A stretch of 64,000 nucleotides of DNA from Allobosea sp. (GTDB taxonomy: Bacteria; Pseudomonadota; Alphaproteobacteria; Rhizobiales; Beijerinckiaceae), in assembly GCF_017308015.1 (NCBI RefSeq), contig NZ_JAFKFW010000006.1:124001-188000 (forward strand). Reading direction: 5' to 3'. The notes under the pieces were generated by a model. It had not been told where the DNA came from. It ran no database searches and saw nothing but the letters and a program-made list of their open reading frames with translations. The translations under genes were made by a program, and so were the position numbers. Each line of letters opens with the position of its first letter. The first letter of the stretch is position 1. Below, in pieces: positions 25,613 to 33,514 of this stretch.

Positions 25613-26563
25613 ATGCTCCATCTGGATGACGAAGCGGTTATCGCGACGCTGGACTGGCCGTCACTTGTCAGAGCGTTGCGAGCCGGTTTCCGGAAGGGAG
25701 CCGAAAGCCCTCCTCGCCCGCATTATAACGTAACGGTACCGGGTGAGCGGGATGCGACCCTGCTGTTGATGCCCGCCTGGATGACCGGAGGCCATATAGG
25801 CCTCAAGACCGTAACGGTCTTTCCGGACAACGGGCGGCGCGCCTTACCGGCAGTCAGCTCTCACTATCTGCTGATGAGTGCTCGCGATGGCAGGATTGTC
25901 GCCAGCTTGGAAGCGGGGGAACTCACGTCCCGCCGGACGGCCGCCGCCTCGGCGCTTGCGTCGAGTTATCTTTCCCGGCCGGACGCCAGTCGCCTACTCA
26001 TCGTCGGCGCGGGCCGCATGGCTCCGAACCTCGCCCTCGCGCATGCCTCCGTTCGCCCGATCGAAAATGTGCAGATCTGGGCGCGAGACATGGCCAAGGC
26101 CGAATATCTCGCGCTGCAGCTCGGGGATACGGGCCTGAAAGCCACCGCTGCGCCGGTGCTCGAAGCCGCGGTTTCAAGCGCCGATATCATCTCCTGCGCG
26201 ACGCTAAGTGAGGCGCCGCTTGTGCTCGGCGAATGGCTACGACCCGGCTGCCACCTCGACCTCGTCGGCGCTTTCACACCCACAATGCGTGAGACGGATG
26301 ATGAGGCTTTGCGGCGAGCGAGCGTCTTCGTGGATACGCGCGCCGGCGCGACGACTGAAGCGGGCGAGATCGTCCAGGCACTGGAAGGCGGCGCGATCGT
26401 CGCAGGCGACATCCAGGGCGATCTCTTCGATCTCGCCTCCGGCCAGGTTAAGGGCAGGCGCAGCACCGAAGAAATCACGCTGTTTAAATCGGTTGGTTGT
26501 TCGTTGGAGGATCTCATCGCCGCGGAGCTCTGCTTCGAGCGTTCCGGCGGCACGAATATCTGA
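25613..26563 (+). CDS. Ornithine cyclodeaminase / mu-crystallin family dehydrogenase
   Basis: 316 residues, the usual length. Rossmann motif L-L-I-V-G-A-G-R-M-A-P-N near residue 125, preceded by G-E-L-T-S-R-R-T-A-A-A-S-A-L-A, with the conserved Arg and Thr. I-G-L-K-T-V-T-V-F-P-D-N carries the conserved Lys, and L-V-G-A-F-T-P-T-M-R-E-T-D is the characteristic C-terminal motif. Members include ornithine cyclodeaminase, ketimine reductases and alanine dehydrogenase, so a nitrogen-containing substrate is possible. Fits with a PotABCD-type importer in the same locus. Confidence 0.88.
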   Translation: MLHLDDEAVIATLDWPSLVRALRAGFRKGAESPPRPHYNVTVPGERDATLLLMPAWMTGGHIGLKTVTVFPDNGRRALPAVSSHYLLMSARDGRIVASLEAGELTSRRTAAASALASSYLSRPDASRLLIVGAGRMAPNLALAHASVRPIENVQIWARDMAKAEYLALQLGDTGLKATAAPVLEAAVSSADIISCATLSEAPLVLGEWLRPGCHLDLVGAFTPTMRETDDEALRRASVFVDTRAGATTEAGEIVQALEGGAIVAGDIQGDLFDLASGQVKGRRSTEEITLFKSVGCSLEDLIAAELCFERSGGTNI

Positions 26564-26572
26564 ACCGCTGCA

Positions 26573-27745
26573 ATGCAGGCGCCGGCGAACCTCCATTCGA
26601 ACGTGCGTTGGACTTTGGTGTCCGTCTACGCGATCACGGTCCTCGCGCGCACGATGGTGATCTCGCTCATCCCGGTCCTTGCCTACGGGGTTCTTGGAAC
26701 GGCGCAGCGCGTCAGTGAAATGTACCTGATTGCGAGCCTGTTTGGTATAGCCGTTAGCATCGCGTTGCCGCGACTTCTGCATCGCCTGGGGCGGGAGCCT
26801 TTGCTGGCAGCCGCAGCGCTGAGCGGCATTGGCTCCGCATGCGCGTTGAGCTTGAACAACACCGGTGGGCTCGTCGTCGGGCTGATGCTGCATGTGCTGA
26901 TGGTGCTCACCTTCGAGAATGTTATGAGCCTGTACGTCATGCAGCACGTTCCCCGGCGCGCGCTCGCTGGTTTCGAACCGCTTCGCATCTTCCTCGCCGG
27001 CGCAAGCTATGGGGCCGGGCCTTGGCTAGGGATCGCATTGGCGGAATCCGTCGCCTCAGGCATGCCTCTGGCCATCAGCGCTGGCTGCGCCGCGGCCGCG
27101 CCGATCCTCCTCGCATTTCTCCTGGACAGGACACGTGCCGCCGAGGCTGCACCGGCGATGACCGTTGCTAAGGGCACGGATATCCTGCGCTTCTGGGCGC
27201 AGCCGCGGCTTCGGCTGGCCTGGCTGCTCACCACGATACGCGCCGCATGGTGGGCCATGTACGTGGTCTACGTACCGATCTTTGCCATCCGGTATGGCTT
27301 GGGAGCTTCACTTGGAGGCGGCCTGGTGTCGCTAGGCTCCGCCTTTCTTCTCCTGGCGCCATTGTGGGGGCGTCTTGCCCGCCGGACCGGAATTCGACCG
27401 TTGCTCCTTGCCTCCTATGGGGCGTGCGGGCTGTGCACGATCCTCGTCGCTCTGCTCGCGCCGCAGAACGCCTACGCTGCCGCCGGCGCGCTCATGGCGG
27501 CAGCGTTCGCCATGAGCGCAATCGACGGCATGGGCAATGTGACCTTCCTGCGTGCCGTCCGCGCTCACCAGCGAACGAGGATGACGCCGATCTTCACGAC
27601 CTATCGCGATGTCGGCCAGGTCGGAGCGGCAGGTCTTTTCGCCGTTCTGCTGATCTTCCTGCCGCTGCCCGCCGTCTTTGCCGCCGCTGGGGGCACGCTC
27701 CTCGCCGGAGCAGCGCTATGCCGATACTTGCCTCGACGCTTCTGA
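26573..27745 (+). CDS. Major facilitator superfamily transporter
   Basis: 390 residues with about 12 hydrophobic helices split into two halves by a loop near residue 190-205 (R-T-R-A-A-E-A-A-P). Basic loops such as L-P-R-L-L-H-R-L-G-R-E-P fit the MFS helix 2-3 region. Last gene of the plus-strand cluster, nine bases after the dehydrogenase. Could import an alternative substrate or export a product; its substrate class cannot be read from the sequence. Confidence 0.85.
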   Translation: MQAPANLHSNVRWTLVSVYAITVLARTMVISLIPVLAYGVLGTAQRVSEMYLIASLFGIAVSIALPRLLHRLGREPLLAAAALSGIGSACALSLNNTGGLVVGLMLHVLMVLTFENVMSLYVMQHVPRRALAGFEPLRIFLAGASYGAGPWLGIALAESVASGMPLAISAGCAAAAPILLAFLLDRTRAAEAAPAMTVAKGTDILRFWAQPRLRLAWLLTTIRAAWWAMYVVYVPIFAIRYGLGASLGGGLVSLGSAFLLLAPLWGRLARRTGIRPLLLASYGACGLCTILVALLAPQNAYAAAGALMAAAFAMSAIDGMGNVTFLRAVRAHQRTRMTPIFTTYRDVGQVGAAGLFAVLLIFLPLPAVFAAAGGTLLAGAALCRYLPRRF

Positions 27746-28152
27746 ACCGGATCGGCGAATGCTTACTCCGGCATAAGAGCACGGACTGTGGGCGATGACC
27801 GCGCCCCGGCGGACTTCATTGAACTTGACGATGGGCGCTTGCCCTGGCCTTTGAGCTCCCACAGCCCGCAACCCCTAGGGCGCCTCGAGAGCACGATCTA
27901 CGAGGTAGGGGCGCAATTGCTTCATTTTGGTACTGCGCGGTTTTGACGATGAGCCCCTAACACTGAGACGCAATAATTCTGAAACTGCTCTCGGGTTACC
28001 TCGCGGTTGCAGTCTCGCGGTTCCGCGCTATTCCACGGGTGTCCGCCGGCTTCACGCCAGTCGATCCAATGTAATTTGTACCGGTGCGAACTGGGGAAAC
28101 TCCGATTGACGCCCGCACACGCCAGTGCAATGTAAGAACACTACAGTAAATC
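27746..28152. other. Non-coding stretch before the tRNA-Gly scar
   Basis: No gene is supported. Short open frames here lack starts and codon bias. The last 100 bases contain two related direct repeats (28054-28074 and 28119-28135) that may be integrase arm sites. The base composition falls at about 28060-28150. Confidence 0.45.
28054..28135. repeat. Pair of direct repeats, possible integrase arm sites
   Basis: ACGCCAGT followed by CAATGTAA occurs at 28054-28074 (five-base gap) and again at 28119-28135 (one-base gap). They lie 79 and 18 bp from the tRNA-Gly scar, inside the presumed island. Tyrosine recombinases bind such short direct repeats beside the core site. No recombinase gene is in the window. 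Confidence 0.4.
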
Positions 28153-28199
28153 GCTTGCCAAGTTTGGGGTCGAGGGTTCGAATCCCTTCGCCCGCTCCA
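28153..28199 (+). other. 3' fragment of tRNA-Gly(GCC): attachment-site scar
   Basis: Reads as the 3' part of tRNA-Gly: anticodon loop TTGCCAA (anticodon GCC) closed by one C-G pair, a variable region, the T-arm GAGGG-TTCGAAT-CCCTT, the 3' acceptor strand CGCCCGC, discriminator T, and encoded CCA at 28197-28199. The 5' strand of the anticodon stem no longer pairs and no GCGGGCG acceptor partner lies upstream, so it cannot fold as a tRNA. Breaks at the anticodon loop are typical of tyrosine-recombinase core sites. The intact gene should be at the other end of the island, left of this window. Confidence 0.8.
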
Positions 28200-28227
28200 G
28201 ACAATCTCAAGACTTGAGAAGCATGCA

Positions 28228-28258
28228 AGCGTCGGTTCGCCCGGCGCTTTTTGCTTTT
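28228..28258 (+). terminator. Intrinsic terminator, probably of the original tRNA-Gly gene
   Basis: AGCGTCGG (28228-28235) pairs with CCGGCGCT (28241-28248) with one G-T wobble, loop TTCGC, then TTTTGCTTTT. It starts 29 bp after the CCA of the tRNA fragment and is oriented with it, so the flanking chromosome keeps the tRNA's own end. Confidence 0.75.
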
Positions 28259-28358
28259 CGGGCCTTATGCCGGGATTTCCCGGGGTGCCATCGGCTTTCG
28301 AACGCGAAAGGGCGCCGACTGGCGCCCTCAGCATCTGTGTCCGAAGCTTTCGTCCGGC

Positions 28359-29588
28359 TCAGGTCAGTTCCGCGCCGCGCTTCTCCGGGATGAGGAGCCA
28401 CATGGCGAGGAGATCGAGGATGTAGAGTGTGGCCAGCAGGGCGATGGCGGTCTGGAAACCGTAGGCCGCTGCGATCGCACCCACCACGACGGGGCCGAAG
28501 CCGCCCACGCCGCGGCCGATGTTGAACAACACGTTCTGTGCGGTGGCGCGCGCCGCCGTCGGGAACAGCTCGCTGATCAGCGCGCCATAGCCGCCGAGCA
28601 TGCCGTTGACGAAGAAGCCCATGACGGCGCCGCCGACCAGCAGCTGGAATGGGTCGGTCAGGCGCGAATAGACCATTACCATCACGGCGGCGCCGATCAT
28701 GTAGCCGAAGAAGGCCGGACGGCGGCCGATCCGGTCGGCGATATGGCCGAACGCGAAGATGCCGAGCGCCATGCCGCCGATGGTCACCGCCGTCCACACC
28801 GCCGACTGGGTGAGCTGGAAGCCGAACCGCGTGGCGAGATAGTTCGGCAGCCAGATCATCACGCCGTAATAGCCGAAGTTCTGGACCGAGCAGAGGATGA
28901 CCATGCCGAGGCTGAGCCTGGCGGTCTCGCGATCCTTGACCAGCAGGCCAAGCGCCGATTCCTTCGGCCGGTCCTTGGACCGGGCGACGAAGACCTCGGG
29001 CTCGTGCAGGGAGTGGCGAATGAAATAGGCCGCGACCGCCGGCAGGATGCCGATGGCGAACATGCCGCGCCAGCCGATCGAGGGCAGCAGCAGCGGGGTG
29101 GCGAGCGCCGCGGCGAGCACGCCGACCTGCCAGCCGAGCCCGACATAGGAGGAGGCGCGCGCGCGCTTCGAGGCCGGCCAGGCCTCGGCAACCAGCGCCA
29201 TGCCGATGCCGAACTCCCCGCCGAGGCCGAGGCCCGCGATGGTGCGGTAGATCAACAGGTCCCAGTAGCCCTGGGCCAGCGCGCACATCCCGGTGAAGAC
29301 GGCGAAGAGGACGATGGTCCAGGTCAGGACGCGGACGCGGCCGATGCGATCGGACAGCATGCCGAAACCGATGCCGCCGAGCACGGCACCGACCAGCGTG
29401 GCGGTGACGAGAGAGGCGGCCTGCGCCTGGCTGAGCTGCAGATCGGCCGAGATTGCGCGGAGCATGAAGCCGAGGATCAGCAGATCGAATCCGTCCATCG
29501 CATAGCCGATCGCCGCGCCCCACAAGGCCTTGCGCGCCTTGCTGTCGACTTCGGTGGGTGCGGCGGCAGCCGCCTGAAGATCGCTCAT
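28359..29588 (-). CDS. MFS transporter, metabolite:H+ symporter type
   Basis: 409 residues from ATG 29588, preceded by AAGGGG; the longer open frame upstream lacks a ribosome site. Twelve helices, with G-Y-A-M-D-G-F-D-L-L at helix 1, L-S-D-R-I-G-R-V-R between helices 2 and 3, and I-A-D-R-I-G-R-R-P after helix 8. These are signatures of the sugar-porter/aromatic-acid symporter branch, where the Asp in helix 1 (D-G-F-D) is used in proton coupling. Probably imports a carboxylate. First gene of the chromosomal backbone right of the island scar. Confidence 0.9.
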   Translation of the reverse strand: MSDLQAAAAAPTEVDSKARKALWGAAIGYAMDGFDLLILGFMLRAISADLQLSQAQAASLVTATLVGAVLGGIGFGMLSDRIGRVRVLTWTIVLFAVFTGMCALAQGYWDLLIYRTIAGLGLGGEFGIGMALVAEAWPASKRARASSYVGLGWQVGVLAAALATPLLLPSIGWRGMFAIGILPAVAAYFIRHSLHEPEVFVARSKDRPKESALGLLVKDRETARLSLGMVILCSVQNFGYYGVMIWLPNYLATRFGFQLTQSAVWTAVTIGGMALGIFAFGHIADRIGRRPAFFGYMIGAAVMVMVYSRLTDPFQLLVGGAVMGFFVNGMLGGYGALISELFPTAARATAQNVLFNIGRGVGGFGPVVVGAIAAAYGFQTAIALLATLYILDLLAMWLLIPEKRGAELT

Positions 29589-29962
29589 GGTGAAAGCCCC
29601 TTGCTGCTGCTCCGGCCGAGTCCGTCGAGCAGAGATGCCGAGACGGCACGCCCGAATTCGGATCATTTCGCATCTCATGTGGCCTGAGCCGGCGCAATGA
29701 TCGCCGGCAGCCGAGCCTGTGGATGTCGTGGGAAACGCTGCAACGGTCGTTTTTCGGTAACGCCAGAGGTATCCTGCGGTCCTGGCGGCGGCTGGAGCGG
29801 GCAGCTTGCAAAACAGGCTGCCGGCCGCGGTAAAAATCGCCACGCGAAGGGATTGACCTGCTGGGAAAGGGCGATCAGAAGAGGCCGTTTGCCAATTCGA
29901 CCAGCCCCAGAGCCCTTGCCGTTCCCGGCGAGCGGCGTCGCTCAGCCCGGAGACACCGCGCC
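29589..29962. other. Divergent intergenic region before pyrE
   Basis: 374 bp with promoters for the MFS gene (minus) and pyrE (plus). It contains a GGCAGC...GCTGCC inverted repeat (about 29800-29824) in the pyrE leader. No gene and no clear attenuator was found. Confidence 0.4.
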
Positions 29963-30676
29963 ATGTCCAACCTGTTCACCCCCACCGACAGGACCGTGAT
30001 CGCGCGTGAAGCGGCCAAGATGTTGCTCGAAATCAAGGCGGTGCATTTCTACAGCGACAAGCCATTCTTTTTTACCTCCGGCTGGGCGAGCCCGGTCTAT
30101 ATCGACTGCCGCAAGATCATCTCTTATCCGCGCCTGCGCTCGACCCTGATCGATTTCGCTGCGACGACGATCGTGCGTGACATCGGCTACGAGTCGCTCG
30201 ACATCATCGCCGGCGGCGAGACGGCGGGCATTCCCTTTGCCGCCTGGATCTCCGACCGCCTGTCGCTGCCGATGCAGTACGTTCGCAAGAAGCCGAAGGG
30301 CTTCGGGCGTAACGCCCAGATCGAGGGTTCGGTCGTCGAGGGTGCGCGCACGCTGCTGGTCGAGGATCTCGCCACCGACGGGCGCAGCAAGGTCAATTTC
30401 GCCGAGGCGCTGCGGAATGCCGGCGCCGACGTGCAGCACTGCTTCGTGCTGTTCTACTATGATATCTTCCCGAAGAGCCGCGAGCTGATGAACGAGATCG
30501 GCATCAATCTGCATTACCTCACGACCTGGTGGGATGTGCTCGCCGTCGCCAAGGAGAGCGGCCATTTCGAGCCGAAGATCCTGGCCGAGGTTGAGAGCTT
30601 CCTGAACGATCCGGCGACCTGGTCGGCCAAGCATGGCGGCATCTCCGCCTTCGGCGAGGAAAAGAAGCCGGCCTGA
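29963..30676 (+). CDS. pyrE: Orotate phosphoribosyltransferase
   Basis: 237 residues. Joins orotate to PRPP to make OMP, the fifth step of pyrimidine synthesis, in the cytoplasm. [14 protein letters not shown] (orotate/PRPP region), the K-K-P-K-G-F-G-R loop and the PRPP-binding motif [13 protein letters not shown] are visible; the last has D where many orthologues have T or A. The length matches the longer alphaproteobacterial form. Monocistronic by appearance, with a strong GC hairpin after it at 30776-30794. Confidence 0.95.
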   Translation: MSNLFTPTDRTVIAREAAKMLLEIKAVHFYSDKPFFFTSGWASPVYIDCRKIISYPRLRSTLIDFAATTIVRDIGYESLDIIAGGETAGIPFAAWISDRLSLPMQYVRKKPKGFGRNAQIEGSVVEGARTLLVEDLATDGRSKVNFAEALRNAGADVQHCFVLFYYDIFPKSRELMNEIGINLHYLTTWWDVLAVAKESGHFEPKILAEVESFLNDPATWSAKHGGISAFGEEKKPA

Positions 30677-30775
30677 GCCGGCGCTTCATGGCCAGCAGCC
30701 CCGTCCGAGCGCGAGAGCGCCGGTTGCGTGACGGTGGCACGATGCTGAAGCGAGGCGATGGGAACAGCGTGGGAA

Positions 30776-30794
30776 GGGCCGGCCTGGCCGGCCC
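30776..30794 (+). terminator. GC-rich hairpin after pyrE
   Basis: GGGCCGGCC (30776-30784) and GGCCGGCCC (30786-30794) are perfect inverted arms around one base, folding as an 8-bp stem with a small loop. No T-run. Lies between pyrE and the convergent marR gene, so it could end both transcripts with Rho. Confidence 0.45.
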
Positions 30795-30827
30795 GCGCCC
30801 TGCTGCGGCTTCAGCGTGACAGCCGCC

Positions 30828-31331
30828 CTACGGCTTGACGGGGCGACTCGGTATCGCGTTGCTGCGCGCCTCGAGCGCCTTGCCGACGCGGCGCATCGCC
30901 TCGCCCGCGGCATCGCATTCCTCGTCGGTGAGGACCTGCATCATCGCCTCGATCTCGGCGACATGGATCGCCATTGCCTTGCGGGTGACCGCCTCGCCGG
31001 GGGGCGTCAGCCAGAGGCGGCGCAGGCGCCGGTCGGCCTCGTCGTTGCGGCGCTCGATCAGGCCGCGCTTCTCCAGCACGGGCAGCAGCATGCTCATCGC
31101 GCTGCGTCCGACCAGGAGCTTCTCGGCCAGCGCCTGCTGCGAGAGGCCGGGAACATGGAAGATGTTGGCGAGCACGTCGTAATGCGCGAGCTGGATGCCG
31201 AGCGGCGCCAGCGACTCGGTCAGCACCTTCTCCCACATGTTATGGGCGCGGGCGATGGAGACCCAGTTGCGGAAGCGCGGCAGGTCCCAGGGCAGGGTCT
31301 GCGTCTCGGAGATCTCTTGCTTTTTGTTCAT
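30828..31331 (-). CDS. MarR-family transcriptional regulator
   Basis: 167 residues from ATG 31331. Winged helix: L-A-H-Y-D-V-L-A-N-I, G-L-S-Q-Q-A-L-A-E-K-L-L-V-G-R-S-A-M-S-M, E-K-R-G-L-I-E-R-R and D-R-R-L-R-R-L-W-L-T (wing). MarR proteins are dimeric repressors released by phenolic or other ligands. The region just before its start carries two overlapping palindromes (31334-31359), the likely operator for itself and for the divergent hydrolase gene. Confidence 0.92.
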   Translation of the reverse strand: MNKKQEISETQTLPWDLPRFRNWVSIARAHNMWEKVLTESLAPLGIQLAHYDVLANIFHVPGLSQQALAEKLLVGRSAMSMLLPVLEKRGLIERRNDEADRRLRRLWLTPPGEAVTRKAMAIHVAEIEAMMQVLTDEECDAAGEAMRRVGKALEARSNAIPSRPVKP

Positions 31332-31333
31332 GG

Positions 31334-31359
31334 CTGAACATAATAGTTCAGCGTTGAAC
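31334..31359. promoter_or_regulatory. Palindromic operator, probable MarR site
   Basis: CTGAAC-N6-GTTCAG (31334-31351) is a perfect dyad, and it overlaps GTTCA-N4-TGAAC (31346-31359). Both lie between the divergent marR and hydrolase starts, covering most of the 45-bp gap, so a bound repressor would block both genes. Confidence 0.65.
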
Positions 31360-31376
31360 AAAATCGGATCCTCGCC

Positions 31377-32267
31377 ATGAGCGCTTCCGCCCTCCGTTAC
31401 ATGCGCCCGCTGGTCCGGGCCGCGAGCCTCATAGCTCCGCGCACGACCGGTTGGCTGGCCTTCCGTCTCTTCTGTACCCCGCCGCGGCCGGCAAAGCGAA
31501 ACGGAAACGGCAGGATGGGAGAACAGGCGCTGCCGGCAAGGCTCCGGCAAGCGAGCCCGCGCGCGATTCCTTTTCCGTGCGGGAGCGTGCAGGCCTATAT
31601 CTTCGAACCCGAGGAGCAGGCGTCGATCCGGACGGTGCTGCTGGTCCATGGCTGGACGGGGGATGCGGCTTCGATGGCGGGCTTCGTCGAGCCGCTATTG
31701 GCCGAAGGCAACCGGGTCGTCGCCTTCGACCTGCCCGGCCATGGGGCTTCGACCGGACGCGAACTCAATCTTCCGCTCGGCGTCGCTAGCCTGGCTGCGG
31801 TATCGCGGGTATTCGGGCCGTTTCATGCGATCGTGACGCATTCCTTCGGTGGTGCGATCGCGCTGGCCGCGCTGGCGGGCTCGGTGCGGGGGCAGCCGGT
31901 GGTGAGCGCCGACAGGCTCGTGCTGATCGCCGCGCCGTCCTCGATCACCTGGATCACCCGGCAGTTCGGCCATGCCCTCGGCCTCGGCCAGCGCGGGCAG
32001 GCAGCACTGGAGCGGCGTATCCATGTCGTCGCCGGCAATCCGGTCGCGGCGTTCGAAGGGCCGCTTCAGCTCAAGGCGATCAGGCTGCCGACGCTGGTGA
32101 TCCATGACCGGCAGGACCGCGAGCTCGGCTTCCAGCACGCTCAGGCGCTTGCCGAGGCCGGGTCGTTCGTCCGGCTGGAGGCAACCGAAGGGTTGGGGCA
32201 CCGCCGCATACTGCAGGCGCGGCCGGTTGCCGAGAGAGTCGCCCGCTTCGTTGTCGGAGAGGGCTAG
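31377..32267 (+). CDS. Alpha/beta hydrolase
   Basis: 296 residues. Typical fold: V-L-L-V-H-G-W-T-G-D-A (oxyanion loop), nucleophile motif T-H-S-F-G-G-A (Ser about 151), D in I-H-D-R-Q-D, and catalytic His in G-L-G-H-R-R. The first about 65 residues are basic and lack a clear signal. Could be an esterase or lipase of a hydrophobic compound; the MarR operator suggests induction by such a compound. Its stop is one base from the convergent hemH stop. Confidence 0.9.
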   Translation: MSASALRYMRPLVRAASLIAPRTTGWLAFRLFCTPPRPAKRNGNGRMGEQALPARLRQASPRAIPFPCGSVQAYIFEPEEQASIRTVLLVHGWTGDAASMAGFVEPLLAEGNRVVAFDLPGHGASTGRELNLPLGVASLAAVSRVFGPFHAIVTHSFGGAIALAALAGSVRGQPVVSADRLVLIAAPSSITWITRQFGHALGLGQRGQAALERRIHVVAGNPVAAFEGPLQLKAIRLPTLVIHDRQDRELGFQHAQALAEAGSFVRLEATEGLGHRRILQARPVAERVARFVVGEG

Positions 32268-32268
32268 C

Positions 32269-33333
32269 TCAGAGCCAGCCCATCAATTCGCGCCGGACGA
32301 CCTCGGCAATCACGTCGATGCCTTCTCGGGAATCGTTGAGGCAGGGCAGATAGGCGAATTTCTCGCCGCCATTGTGCAGGAATATCTCGCGGTTCTCGCC
32401 GTCGAGCTCTTCCAGCGTTTCCAGGCAATCGGCAGAAAAACCCGGTGCGACGATCGCCATCGACTTCTTCCCGGCCTGGGCCAGCGCCTTCACCGTCTCG
32501 TCGGTATAGGGTTGGAGCCATTCGTCCGGCCCGAAACGCGACTGGAAGGTCAACGGGAAACGCTCCTCGGCGAGGCCGAGCTCGGCGCGCAGCAGGCGCC
32601 AGGTCTTGACGCACTGGCAGTAATAGGGGTCGCCCTTCAGCAGGTTTTCCTGCGGCATGCCGTGGAAGGAGCAGAGAATGACCTCGGGCTCGAAGTCGAG
32701 CTTGGCGAGCGAGGCGCGCATCGAGGTGGCGAGCGCGCCGATATAAACGGGGTCGTCATGATAGGGCGGCGCGACGCGAACCGCCGGCTGCCAGCGCATT
32801 TCCATCAGCGCCCGGAAGGCATGGTCGCAGGCGGTCGCCGTCGTCGGCGCGGCATATTGCGGATAGAGCGGTACCAGGAGGATGCGGTCGCAACCCTGGT
32901 CGAGCAGGGCTTTCAGCCGGCTCTTCACATCGGGGAAGCCGTAGCGCATCGCCCAGTCGAAGACGATGCGCTCGCCGGCGAGCGGCTTCAGACGTTCCGT
33001 GAGTTGCTCGGTCTGCGAGCGGGTGATCGTCTTGAGCGGACCCTCGTCGCGCTCGTTGTTCCAGATCGAGGCGTAATCCTTGCCCTTTCGGCCGGGGCGC
33101 GTCGACAGGATGATCAGGTTGAGAACCGGCCACCATTTCCAGCGCGGCTCCTCGATGACGCGGCGGTCGGAGAGGAACTCCTTGAGATAGGCGCGCATCG
33201 GCCAATAGCCGGTGCCCTCGGGCGTGCCGAGATTCAACAGCAGCACGCCGATACGCCCGTACCGCACCTTGGGATGATCCGGCGGCAGGGAAGCGGTCTC
33301 GCGGCTGGGCGCCGTGGCAATGTCAGCGGTCAT
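32269..33333 (-). CDS. hemH: Ferrochelatase
   Basis: 354 residues from ATG 33333; the open frame runs further upstream but the family N-terminus fits this start. Inserts iron into protoporphyrin IX to make heme. Markers: G-V-L-L-L-N-L-G-T-P, the catalytic His in C-S-F-H-G-M-P, and G-F-S-A-D-C-L-E-T-L-E-E. R-F-G-P-x-E-W-L-x-P-Y-T is also typical of bacterial HemH. Upstream lies a 181-bp divergent region with the nucleotidase gene; no clear Irr or Fur box was found there. Confidence 0.96.
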   Translation of the reverse strand: MTADIATAPSRETASLPPDHPKVRYGRIGVLLLNLGTPEGTGYWPMRAYLKEFLSDRRVIEEPRWKWWPVLNLIILSTRPGRKGKDYASIWNNERDEGPLKTITRSQTEQLTERLKPLAGERIVFDWAMRYGFPDVKSRLKALLDQGCDRILLVPLYPQYAAPTTATACDHAFRALMEMRWQPAVRVAPPYHDDPVYIGALATSMRASLAKLDFEPEVILCSFHGMPQENLLKGDPYYCQCVKTWRLLRAELGLAEERFPLTFQSRFGPDEWLQPYTDETVKALAQAGKKSMAIVAPGFSADCLETLEELDGENREIFLHNGGEKFAYLPCLNDSREGIDVIAEVVRRELMGWL

Positions 33334-33514
33334 GAGCGCAGGCTCTCCTTGCCCCTGTGATTTAGACGAGTTCACGCTTTCGTCCAGCCTCGAAACCGTC
33401 CGAAAGGCGAGGTGCGACATTGCTGCCATCGCCTTTGTCGCCGCGTCTTCCTCTGGCCAGACGGCCACCACTCTTGCTAGTCTGGAGCGGTTCTCAGAAC
33501 ATAAGGCTCGCGCC

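Noticed and set aside
28125-28199. Complete tRNA-Gly gene
   Set aside because: Acceptor 5' strand, D-arm and 5' anticodon stem cannot be formed by the bases present; only the 3' portion fits.
27996-28334. Minus-strand ORF with S-G-R-R-D-S-N-P-R-P
   Set aside because: This peptide is the well-known translation of the antisense strand of tRNA T-arm and acceptor regions. It comes from the tRNA-Gly fragment, not a gene.
28251-29687. Plus-strand open frame opposite the MFS gene
   Set aside because: Antisense shadow rich in Arg/Asp/Gly/His, with no start context or domain. The MFS frame explains the region.
33490-33500. GTTCTCAGAAC dyad before the nucleotidase gene as an Irr or Fur site for hemH
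   Set aside because: Does not match known Irr or Fur box forms, and lies 14 bp from the nucleotidase start, far from hemH.
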